A stretch of DNA of 5,737 bases from Nitriliruptorales bacterium. GTDB taxonomy: Bacteria > Actinomycetota > Nitriliruptoria > Euzebyales > Egibacteraceae. Every line of letters begins with the position of its first letter. Position 1 is the stretch's first letter. The stretch lies in contig SKPY01000494.1 in the NCBI GenBank assembly GCA_007119305.1, positions 1-5,737 of the forward strand, in the 5' to 3' direction. Below the pieces are notes generated by a model that saw only the letters and a program-made list of their open reading frames with translations, did no database searches and was not told the origin of the DNA. The translations under genes and the position numbers were made by a program. This document shows positions 1 through 5,735 of the stretch, in pieces.

Positions 1-2
1 CC

Positions 3-884
3 CCCGACGGCCTGCTGCAGGCCGTGCGGGAGACCGTCGATGGCGCGGACGAGGCGCTGCTGTGCGTGGCGTTCGCCAACGAGGCCGGCGTGAACCTCAT
101 CGCGCCGGCGCTCGAGCGCGCCGGCACGCGGGTGCGGCTGCTCTCGACCACGGTCTTCGGCGGCACGACCGCCGCAGCGCTGGACCGGGCAGCTGCCCTC
201 GGCGCGGACGTGCGGGTGCTGAACCTGCCGCGCGGCACCTACCACCCCAAGCTCTACCTCGGCCGGCACGGCGACGACGTGCGCGCGCTCGTGGGCTCGG
301 CGAACCTCACCAGCGGCCTGCTGCGCAACGTCGAGGTCGCGGTGGCGCTGTCGGGGCACGCGGAGTTGGCCGCGCTCGCGCAGCTGCGGGCGGTCGCCGA
401 GGGCTGGTGGGCGCATCCCGCCGTGCTGCCCTGGACGGCCGAGGTCCCGGCCGAGTCCGTCGACGTGTTCGCGCCGGACCTGTGGGCGGAGCTCCGAGCA
501 GTCCTCACCGCAGGGATGACCGTGCCGACCGTGGTGGAGCGCAAGCCCAACCGCATCGTGGAGCTCACCCCTTCCGGGGTGTGGATCGAGACGACGCGCA
601 GCCGCGAGCGCGGCCGCGGCGCGGAGCTCGTGCCGGCGTGGATGTTCAACATCGCCTGGGACTACCTCGTGGCGAACGGGCGGCTGACGAACCGCTACCT
701 GCTCGCCGGTGACGGGCTCAACGTCAAGCGCTCCAGCGCGGTGTGCGCGCTGCTGGCGCAGCTGCCGACCGTGGCGGTGACCGGCCGGCGCCCCATCGAG
801 CTCACACTCGTCACCGACGCCGTTCCGCGAGCCGCCGAGCCGCCTGTGTCCTACGGCCGCGAACCGCCGCCGGATGCTCGGTGA
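3..884 (+). CDS. Phospholipase D-like (HKD-motif) domain protein, 5'-partial
   Basis: The reading frame is open from the first full codon of the window. A GTG at 24 is the first possible start, but the residues before it (LLQAVRETVDGAD) look like the amphipathic helix that precedes the first strand of PLD domains, so the gene probably begins upstream. Numbering from that GTG, residues 10-110 form the PLD fold: a strand at 11-17, then YHPKLYL with H74 and K76, then GSANLTSG with G91, S92 and N94. This matches HxK...GSxN. The Asp usually four residues after the Lys is replaced by Arg (position 81), as is common in PLD modules of restriction and helicase-linked proteins. Residues 175-255 (GVWIET...VKRSSAVCALLAQLP) form a second, probably winged-helix-like domain, which I cannot name. 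A nuclease or other phosphodiester-acting role is inferred from the family. The last 34 bases overlap the end of the convergent helicase gene. Confidence 0.8.
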   Translation, partial: PDGLLQAVRETVDGADEALLCVAFANEAGVNLIAPALERAGTRVRLLSTTVFGGTTAAALDRAAALGADVRVLNLPRGTYHPKLYLGRHGDDVRALVGSANLTSGLLRNVEVAVALSGHAELAALAQLRAVAEGWWAHPAVLPWTAEVPAESVDVFAPDLWAELRAVLTAGMTVPTVVERKPNRIVELTPSGVWIETTRSRERGRGAELVPAWMFNIAWDYLVANGRLTNRYLLAGDGLNVKRSSAVCALLAQLPTVAVTGRRPIELTLVTDAVPRAAEPPVSYGREPPPDAR

Positions 885-2980
885 TACCGCTGTATGTCGG
901 CAGGGGCGTAGCCGACCCAGAGCACATCCCGCGCACGGGTCATCGCGACGAAGTACTCGCGGCGATCTCGCTCGAGGCGCTCGGCCTGCGCGGGATCGAC
1001 CTCGTGGCTGCGTTCAGGTAGGGCCACCTGTGGCAGGAAGACCCGGGCGAACTCCAAGCCCTTCGCGCGCTTGAACGTGCCCACCTTGACCGCGTCGGAG
1101 GCGATCCCGTCGTAGTCCTCGAGCGAGACCTGTGCGACGCTCGCCTCCCGCAGGACCTTGCGGTAGCGGTTCACCAGCGTCCTCGTCGGCGCGAGCACCG
1201 CCATGTCGCCAAGCCGCCCGCCCTCGCCGACGGCGTTGCGGATGGCGCTGAGGAGCAGCCGGTCGTGCTCCGCCCCCGTAGCCGGTTCCACGACGATCGG
1301 CGCCGGGCCGTCCCGGACGATCTCGACCTCCCGGCGGCCACGTTCGAGCTCCGCGGACAGGTCCTCGAAGTCGTCGTCGGCGACGAGCTCGACGGCGTAG
1401 TCGAGCACCGCCTGGGTGTTGCGGTAGTTCACGCTCAGCACCGCGCCGCGACCCGCGACGGAGATCCCCGCCTCGGCGAGGGTGTACCCGCCGGGGTAGA
1501 TCGCCTGCTGCCCGTCGCCGATCAGGGTCAGCCCGTCTCGGGCGTCGCCGACGAGGCAGTGGAGCAGCTTGACGCCGAGCAGGTTGAGGTCCTGTACCTC
1601 GTCGGCCACGACCGCGACGTAGCCCGGCTGCGGCTGGTCGTCCGCGACGGTGCGCAGCGCCATCGCGAGGATGTCGTTCGCGTCACAGATGCCGTTGCAG
1701 CGCAGCTCGTCGTTGTAGGCGACCACGAGGTCCCACACGAGGCCGCGCTGGTCCTGGGTCAGCCGGACCTTGCGGCCGACGCGCCGAAGGTCGACGTACT
1801 CATCGAACGTCGCGAGTCCCCGCCCCTTGATGACGTCGTGAACTTCCTCCTTCCAGTACTGGTAGGAGGTCTCGGGGGTCTCGAGCTCGTGCCGTCCGGG
1901 CCAGGGCGCATAGGCGCGATCGAAAGCCCGGTGAGTGTCGTCGGGGCTGCCTCGCGCCGGGATCCCCCGATCGTCGAGCAGCGTCTTCGCCCAGCGGTGC
2001 AACCCGGTGAACTCCACCCGATGGACGGTATCGGGGGCCATACGGCGGTAGAGCTCACGCAGCACGGTCGGCAGCGTCCGCACAAACGTGGTGAACAGCA
2101 GCGGCCCCGGGCGCGTCGCCGCGAGATAGGCGGCGCGGTGCAGCCCGACGACGGTCTTGCCGGTGCCGACCGGGCCCCGGATACGGCAGGGCCCGTTGAA
2201 GCTGCGGCGCACCATCTTGACCTGCTCGGGGTGCAGGAACGCCATCCACTCCTCGATCGGGCGCCGGCGGGCGGCTTCCAGCGCCTCCATCCGCAGCTGC
2301 TGATCGGAGAACAGCCGCTCCTGGGCGCTGGCCTTGACCTTGGGGCGGGGAACGGCGACGGGCGGGGCGATCGGCGGAGCCGGAAGCCGCAGGCCCTCCG
2401 CCGGCGGGCACTCCGCCTCGAGCTGGGCGACGACCCGCCCGACCTGATCGGGCTTCAGGCGCCCACCGCGACGCACGGCTGCGCGCTGGAGCGCGGCGAG
2501 CGCCAGCAGCCTCACGCGCCCGATCCGCTCCTCGACGTCGCCTTGGCGGACGAAGCAGAGCACCGGCACGACCTCGAGCGGGGCGAGACCGAGGACCTCC
2601 ACGACGGCCTCGACCGCCTGTGCCTGGCGCAGGACCTTGTCCACCTCCTCGTCACGGGGCTCGTCATCGCAGAGAAGCGACCCCGCGTCGACCCGGATGG
2701 TGCCCTGCCACGCCTTCGTGTCGATCACGAAGACGCCACCGGGCCCAACCGCGAGGTGGTCGAGGTTCGCGCGGCGCGTTCCCGGCCAGCGCCGGTCGTG
2801 CAGCAAGACGAAGCCGTGAGGCTCGAGGGAGGCAAGCGCCTGCGCAGTCAGCGGTTCGGTGTCCGCGGCCACGCCGAACCCGGCGGCACGCCGGCGCGCC
2901 TCGGCAGCGGCGCGCACATGCGCCTCCGCCTCCTGCAAGCTGCGTTCCCGCTCGGCCGCCGCTGAGGTCCCCGGCCCCAA
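851..2980 (-). CDS. NERD nuclease-like domain fused to UvrD-type SF1 DNA helicase
   Basis: A 709-aa protein. After a charged helical N-terminus (8-33), residues 43-165 match the NERD (nuclease-related) domain: NLDHLAVGPGGVFVIDTK supplies D74, D87 and K89, the D-x-K pair of a PD-(D/E)xK-like site, with Asp where Glu is usual. A Pro/Ala-rich linker (195-215) leads to a superfamily 1 helicase: Q-motif HPEQ (250-253), Walker A GPVGTGKT (269-276), Walker B ADEVQDL (459-465), motif III GDGQQAIY (488-495), motif IV NYRNT (518-522), motif V GTFKRAKGLEF (634-644) and motif VI FVAMTRARD (677-685). All core motifs are intact, so an ATP-dependent DNA translocase/helicase is expected, with cleavage by the NERD domain possible but unproven. 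The TTG start at 2980 is chosen because GGAGG lies 8 nt upstream and an in-frame stop (2996-2998) leaves no earlier ATG or GTG. The family is found in both repair and phage-defence settings. The stop is TAG. Confidence 0.93.
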   Translation of the reverse strand: MGPGTSAAAERERSLQEAEAHVRAAAEARRRAAGFGVAADTEPLTAQALASLEPHGFVLLHDRRWPGTRRANLDHLAVGPGGVFVIDTKAWQGTIRVDAGSLLCDDEPRDEEVDKVLRQAQAVEAVVEVLGLAPLEVVPVLCFVRQGDVEERIGRVRLLALAALQRAAVRRGGRLKPDQVGRVVAQLEAECPPAEGLRLPAPPIAPPVAVPRPKVKASAQERLFSDQQLRMEALEAARRRPIEEWMAFLHPEQVKMVRRSFNGPCRIRGPVGTGKTVVGLHRAAYLAATRPGPLLFTTFVRTLPTVLRELYRRMAPDTVHRVEFTGLHRWAKTLLDDRGIPARGSPDDTHRAFDRAYAPWPGRHELETPETSYQYWKEEVHDVIKGRGLATFDEYVDLRRVGRKVRLTQDQRGLVWDLVVAYNDELRCNGICDANDILAMALRTVADDQPQPGYVAVVADEVQDLNLLGVKLLHCLVGDARDGLTLIGDGQQAIYPGGYTLAEAGISVAGRGAVLSVNYRNTQAVLDYAVELVADDDFEDLSAELERGRREVEIVRDGPAPIVVEPATGAEHDRLLLSAIRNAVGEGGRLGDMAVLAPTRTLVNRYRKVLREASVAQVSLEDYDGIASDAVKVGTFKRAKGLEFARVFLPQVALPERSHEVDPAQAERLERDRREYFVAMTRARDVLWVGYAPADIQRYHRASGGGSRP

Positions 2981-2982
2981 TG

Positions 2983-2991
2983 GCCTCCCCT
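2983..2991 (-). promoter_or_regulatory. Ribosome binding site fixing the TTG start of the helicase
   Basis: Read on the minus strand the sequence is GGAGGGGAGGCCATTG. The purine-rich run is strongly complementary to the 16S rRNA tail and lies just before the TTG at 2980. No ATG or GTG lies between this site and the upstream in-frame stop, so it decides the start. Confidence 0.6.
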
Positions 2992-2998
2992 CCGATCA

Positions 2999-3122
2999 TG
3001 TCCGGTGATTCTCGACACAACAGACAGCAATGTTGAGCATCCGTTCAACCGCAGGAACGTAGCAACGGGTTGGGCAGTGGAGGTCGAGTTGACGGACCGC
3101 GATGGCAAGCCCATCGACCGCG
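2999..3122. other. Short lower-GC intergenic junction
   Basis: This is the gap between the helicase start and the end of the truncated acyltransferase. Positions 3001-3060 hold 31 G/C of 60 and 3061-3120 hold 39 of 60, well below the flanking genes. No minus-strand frame continues the acyltransferase. On the plus strand, codons 3062-3121 read as a protein-like stretch (GWAVEVELTDRDGKPIDRV) without a convincing ribosome binding site or downstream continuation. It may be a remnant of a lost gene or chance. The region would have to contain the helicase promoter, but I find no convincing -35/-10 pair. Confidence 0.4.
3032..3049. promoter_or_regulatory. Possible operator: 18-bp dyad upstream of helicase
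   Basis: GTTGA and TCAAC flank an 8-base spacer (GTTGAgcatccgtTCAAC), centred about 60 bp upstream of the helicase start. Five-base arms are short enough to occur by chance. Only the position, in the sole leader region available to the helicase, makes it worth noting as a repressor-type site. Confidence 0.2.
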
Positions 3123-3845
3123 TCACAGCACCAGCTGCGCGCGACGACCGTGCAGCACCCGCCCGTCGCGCCACCAGCACCCGAGCTGGTGCACGGCCAC
3201 CCACACGAACAGGGAATTCGCCCCGGCGAACACCGGCACACCCTCGACCACGGGCACCCACCCCAGCTCCCCCACAGGCCCGAAGCGCAGCCAGTCGACG
3301 ACGACCGTCCCGGCCAGGCAGCCGAGCAAGACCGGGACGGGGCGACGGTCGGCAAGCACCGGCGTGAACGCTGTCACGACGAGGTAAGCGCCGAGGAACC
3401 AGACGGGAACGATCGCGGTCTCGATGTCGAACAGCAGTGCGTCCTCGCGGCCGGTCGGCCGGAGCGCGGCCGAGACGGCGACCCACACGAGCAGGAGCGG
3501 GACGAGCGGCCGGAGAAGCCGCCGGGCCCGGTTGCGCACCCAGGCCACGCCGCTCGTGCCGCGCTCGCGGGCCCGGCACCACGACTGCAGGTTGAGCAGG
3601 CCCCCGACGATGAAGAACAGCGGCATGACCTGCGCCAGCCAGCTGATCCAGCGGCTGCCCGGGATGGTCTCCAGCGCGTGGGCTGCCACGAGCTCGCCGT
3701 CCGGTTCGATCACCACCCGCGCGAGCCAGTGGCCCAGCACCACGACGAGGATCGCCGCCACGCGCAGGAAGTCGAGGTAGCGCTCGCGGTCTGGGGGCGT
3801 GTCCTCCGCAACCGACCGAGCGAAGCGATCGAAGCGCTCGAGCAT
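3123..3845 (-). CDS. Acyltransferase-3 family membrane protein, C-terminally truncated
   Basis: A 240-aa protein with the hallmarks of Acyl_transf_3 (the OatA/NodX-like integral membrane O-acyltransferases that transfer acyl groups to carbohydrates or lipids). RYLDFLRVAAILVVVLGHW (22-40) carries the conserved R..LD.LR pattern and the His (H39) of the first membrane segment. MPLFFIVGG (74-82) and RNRARRLLRPLVP (104-116) follow, with further hydrophobic segments at 117-127, 145-161, 170-184 and about 205-220. Family members are usually about 350-420 aa with around ten membrane helices. This one ends after about half of them, in a basic tail (GRVLHGRRAQLVL). ATG 3845 is preferred over more upstream in-frame starts because GGAGG sits 6 nt before it and homology-like sequence begins there. 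Activity is doubtful. The substrate cannot be told from the sequence. Confidence 0.8.
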   Translation of the reverse strand: MLERFDRFARSVAEDTPPDRERYLDFLRVAAILVVVLGHWLARVVIEPDGELVAAHALETIPGSRWISWLAQVMPLFFIVGGLLNLQSWCRARERGTSGVAWVRNRARRLLRPLVPLLLVWVAVSAALRPTGREDALLFDIETAIVPVWFLGAYLVVTAFTPVLADRRPVPVLLGCLAGTVVVDWLRFGPVGELGWVPVVEGVPVFAGANSLFVWVAVHQLGCWWRDGRVLHGRRAQLVL

Positions 3846-3856
3846 CCAAGGCCTCC

Positions 3857-3890
3857 GTCTCCTGGCCGTCCTCCAGCGTTGCCAGGAGGC
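3857..3890 (-). promoter_or_regulatory. Hairpin in the leader of the acyltransferase gene
   Basis: CTCCTGGC (3859-3866) and GCCAGGAG (3881-3888) are perfect 8-bp inverted arms. They extend by a G-T wobble and a further G-C pair, with a 14-base loop. In the minus-strand transcript the hairpin lies about 70 bases after the oxidoreductase stop and directly abuts the acyltransferase Shine-Dalgarno (GGAGG, 3852-3856). It has no T-tract. It may terminate the upstream gene or shape ribosome access to the next gene. The left arm contains CCTCC, which could alternatively pair with that Shine-Dalgarno. Confidence 0.4.
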
Positions 3891-3955
3891 GCCGCGGGGA
3901 TGCCCGGGAGCCGCCCGACCGCGCACTCGCTCTGCCGCAGTCGATGGCGCCTTCG

Positions 3956-4948
3956 TCAGGCGGCCGGCGCGAGTCCGCAGGCGTCGGCCACGAGCTCGAG
4001 GCAGCGCAGCTTGGCGGCCTTGTCCGGGGCGGCTGCGGCGAGGATGAGCTCGTCGGCGTCGGCGTGCTCAGCGAACCAGTCGAGGTAGGCGGCGACCTCG
4101 CTCGCCGTGCCGACGGCCGTGTACCGGAGCATCTCGAGGGCAGGCGCCCCAGTGGGCGAGGCGAGGATCGCGTCGGCCTCGACCCGCGTCAGCCTGCGGC
4201 CTCGACCGAACAGCAAGCGCGCGCGGCGACGCTTCGCCGCCGCGAGCTGCTCGCCCGCCGCGTCCCTCGTGTCCGCGGCGATGACGTTGACCCCGGCGAT
4301 CACATGGGGGCGCTCGAGCTGCGCGGAGGATCGGAACTCGCGTCGGTAGGCGGCCACCGCCGCCTCGAGCGCCTGCGGGGCGAAGTGCGACGCGAAGGCG
4401 TAGGGCAGGCCGAGCGCCGCCGCAAGCCGCGCGCCGAAGAGCGACGAGCCGAGGATGTACAGCGGCACGTTGGTCCCCGCGCCTGGGATCGCGTTGACGC
4501 CGGACACGCGCGACTCGCCGGTGAGGTAGCCCTGCAGCTCGAGCACGTCGTCGGGGAAGCGGTCGGCGGCCGCGGGAGTCCGCCGCAAGGCCCGGAGGGT
4601 GTGCTGATCGGTGCCCGGCGCGCGGCCCAGGCCGAGATCGATGCGGCCGGGGTGCAGCGTCTCGAGCGTGCCGAACTGCTCGGCGATGACGAGCGGGGCG
4701 TGGTTGGGCAGCATCACTCCCCCCGCCCCGACCCGGATCGAGTGGGTGTGGGCGGCGACGTGGGCGACGAGCACGCTCGTCGCCGCCGATGCGATCGTGG
4801 GGATGTTGTGATGCTCCGCGTACCAGACCCGCCGGTAGCCCCACGCCTCCGCGTGCTGGGCGAGGCGCACGCTGGCGGCGAGCGCCTCGGCGACGGACTC
4901 ATCGCGCCGGACCTCGGCGAGGTCGAGGATCGACAACGTCACGGACAC
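3956..4948 (-). CDS. LLM class flavin-dependent oxidoreductase (YhbW-like)
   Basis: A 330-aa luciferase-like monooxygenase, close to the usual 330-350 aa of the group. Such enzymes use reduced FMN or F420 in a TIM barrel. The substrate of the YhbW-like branch is generally unknown. Diagnostic stretches, numbered from GTG 4948, are LSILDLAEV (5-13), RRVWYAEHHN (39-48), the T..IRVG..GVMLPNHAPL run (68-86), AEQFGTLETL (89-98) and PGRIDLGLGRAPGTD (100-114). This last block is the most family-specific one. The C-terminal VGTASEVAAYLDWFAE segment is the usual closing helix region. The start is a choice: GTG 4948 has AGAGG 7 nt upstream and gives an N-terminus of family-like length. ATG 4963 is in frame but poorly placed for a ribosome binding site, and extension to 5011 adds unconserved residues. 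The gene appears complete and stands alone. Confidence 0.93.
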   Translation of the reverse strand: MSVTLSILDLAEVRRDESVAEALAASVRLAQHAEAWGYRRVWYAEHHNIPTIASAATSVLVAHVAAHTHSIRVGAGGVMLPNHAPLVIAEQFGTLETLHPGRIDLGLGRAPGTDQHTLRALRRTPAAADRFPDDVLELQGYLTGESRVSGVNAIPGAGTNVPLYILGSSLFGARLAAALGLPYAFASHFAPQALEAAVAAYRREFRSSAQLERPHVIAGVNVIAADTRDAAGEQLAAAKRRRARLLFGRGRRLTRVEADAILASPTGAPALEMLRYTAVGTASEVAAYLDWFAEHADADELILAAAAPDKAAKLRCLELVADACGLAPAA

Positions 4949-4987
4949 CACGCCACCTCTCATAACCGATACGGGGCTTCTCCCAGC

Positions 4988-5016
4988 ATGCTGACGTCCG
5001 TCGCCCGCCATGCCAA
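4988..5016 (-). promoter_or_regulatory. Weak sigma70-type promoter candidate for the oxidoreductase
   Basis: On the minus strand TTGGCA (5016-5011) is followed after 17 bp by CAGCAT (4993-4988). The -35 is a good match and the -10 matches only three of six bases. A start of transcription near 4980 would give a leader of about 30 bases before GTG 4948. No better pair is visible in this intergenic stretch. Confidence 0.22.
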
Positions 5017-5140
5017 GTTCGGCAGCGCCCCGCGTGGCGCGATACTCCGGGCGCGGCCGTCCCCTCGGCGGCGCTGGCCGACGAGCCGGAGCGCGCTTCC
5101 GCGGAAACGTGCGTCAGGGTTCGAGACGATGTAGCGAGGG

Positions 5141-5166
5141 CATCCGGTCGATGCGTCGATCGGATG
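5141..5166. terminator. Near-perfect 26-bp palindrome (terminator or operator)
   Basis: The sequence CATCCGgTCGA-tgcg-TCGAtCGGATG has ten Watson-Crick pairs plus one G-T pair around a four-base loop. It lies 73 bp downstream of the last codon of the DUF2182 remnant and about 190 bp upstream of the oxidoreductase. There is no T-run on either side, which is common for terminators in high-GC actinobacteria. A dimeric repressor site is the alternative. The remainder of 4964-5238 shows no gene. Confidence 0.4.
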
Positions 5167-5238
5167 ACGCCACGACGCCGACACCGGAGAGCTCAGCCGA
5201 AGCCCACGAGATGGGCGTCGGCGAAGTCAGGCAGGCGA

Positions 5239-5662
5239 TCACCGCGCCCGGCTACGGATGCGGTGAGCGAGCCTGGAGAGAACGCTGCTGCGTCCGGCTT
5301 TCTCGTAGAGCATGAGCAGCGTGAAGGGCGGCATCCATGCGAGGTTGGCGATGCCAACGCTGAACATCACGAGCATGAGCGCCTAGCAGCAGCCGAGGCC
5401 GTGACGGCGGCCGAGCGAGAACGCTTCCCGAACTTCGCGCCGGTAGTGTTGCTGCAGCCACGGCAAGAGGTGCACGAGGTCGTGCACGATTGCGTCGCCG
5501 AGCAGCAGGACGATCCCGAAGACGGTCCACCACGGCGAGGTAGCCGGCCAGGAACGCTGTGCGCGTCGCCTGGGGTCGCGGCTGGTCGGCCGAGGCGCGG
5601 TTGAACAGGTGCACGACCGGCAGCGAGGAGGACAACATCATCGCGACGACGTGCAGCTGCCA
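5239..5662 (-). pseudogene. Decayed DUF2182 membrane protein gene
   Basis: DUF2182 proteins are predicted metal-binding integral membrane proteins of about 250-280 aa and unknown function, often encoded next to DUF1326. Three conserved parts survive, in two frames. From 5662 the frame reads WQLHVVAMMLSSSLPVVHLF and continues to AFLAGYLAVV. After one extra base near 5528-5531 the next frame reads WTVFGIVLLLGDAIVHD and goes on to PWLQQHYRREVREAFSLG and RRHGLGCC. The codon at 5385-5383 is then TAG, where the family has Trp (GCCWALM). After it the frame continues as ALMLVMFSVGIANLAWMPPF and LLMLYEKAGR to TGA at 5241-5239. The family N-terminus is missing, about 35-40 residues appear deleted between PWLQQ and HYRRE, and the HGL(F/Y)CxGCC motif lacks residues. 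No single protein can be made from this, so it is a pseudogene. Deletion sizes are from memory of the family and approximate. Confidence 0.82.
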
Positions 5663-5666
5663 GGCG

Positions 5667-5735
5667 ACCGATGAAGCACGGGCACAGCATCCCGCATGAG
5701 CACACCTCCAGCAGCGTGCCCTTCAGCGCATACGC
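5667..5735 (-). pseudogene. N-terminal fragment of a DUF1326 protein gene
   Basis: The first 23 complete codons from the right edge read AYALKGTLLEVCSCGMLCPC followed by FIG. This matches the start of DUF1326 proteins (about 200 aa, function unknown), whose N-terminal cysteine cluster C-x-C-x3-C-x-C is the family's hallmark. The homology stops at 5667. Within five bases, in another frame, the middle of DUF2182 begins, so most of DUF1326 is missing. The upstream start codon lies off the window. Confidence 0.72.

Noticed and set aside
1265..2965. A 566-codon open frame on the plus strand antisense to the helicase
   Set aside because: It lies entirely within the helicase gene, whose motifs are all intact on the other strand. 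Its translation is low-complexity and matches no family I recognise. Long antisense frames are expected at this GC content.
2848..3849. A 333-codon minus-strand frame overlapping both the acyltransferase and the helicase start
   Set aside because: It is an out-of-frame Arg/Ala-rich shadow. The real acyltransferase frame carries the family motifs and the better ribosome binding site.
3102..4088. A 328-codon plus-strand frame spanning the acyltransferase
   Set aside because: It has a His/Pro/Arg/Gln-rich translation with no domain and is explained as the antisense of a hydrophobic membrane protein gene.
5117..5127. T-loop-like GGGTTCGAGAC suggesting a tRNA
   Set aside because: The flanking bases do not form a five-pair T-stem, and no matching acceptor, D or anticodon arms are present on either strand.
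3944..5134. A 396-codon open frame on the plus strand antisense to the LLM oxidoreductase
   Set aside because: The minus strand carries the unmistakable oxidoreductase. The plus translation is a repetitive Arg/Gly/Val/Glu-rich shadow.
4960..5184. A 74-codon minus-strand frame upstream of the oxidoreductase
   Set aside because: It has no ribosome binding site and no family resemblance, and it overlaps the 26-bp palindrome. It is treated as intergenic.
5164..5604. A 146-codon plus-strand frame at the right end
   Set aside because: It is antisense to the DUF2182 remnant, and its composition is charged and repetitive with no recognisable domain.
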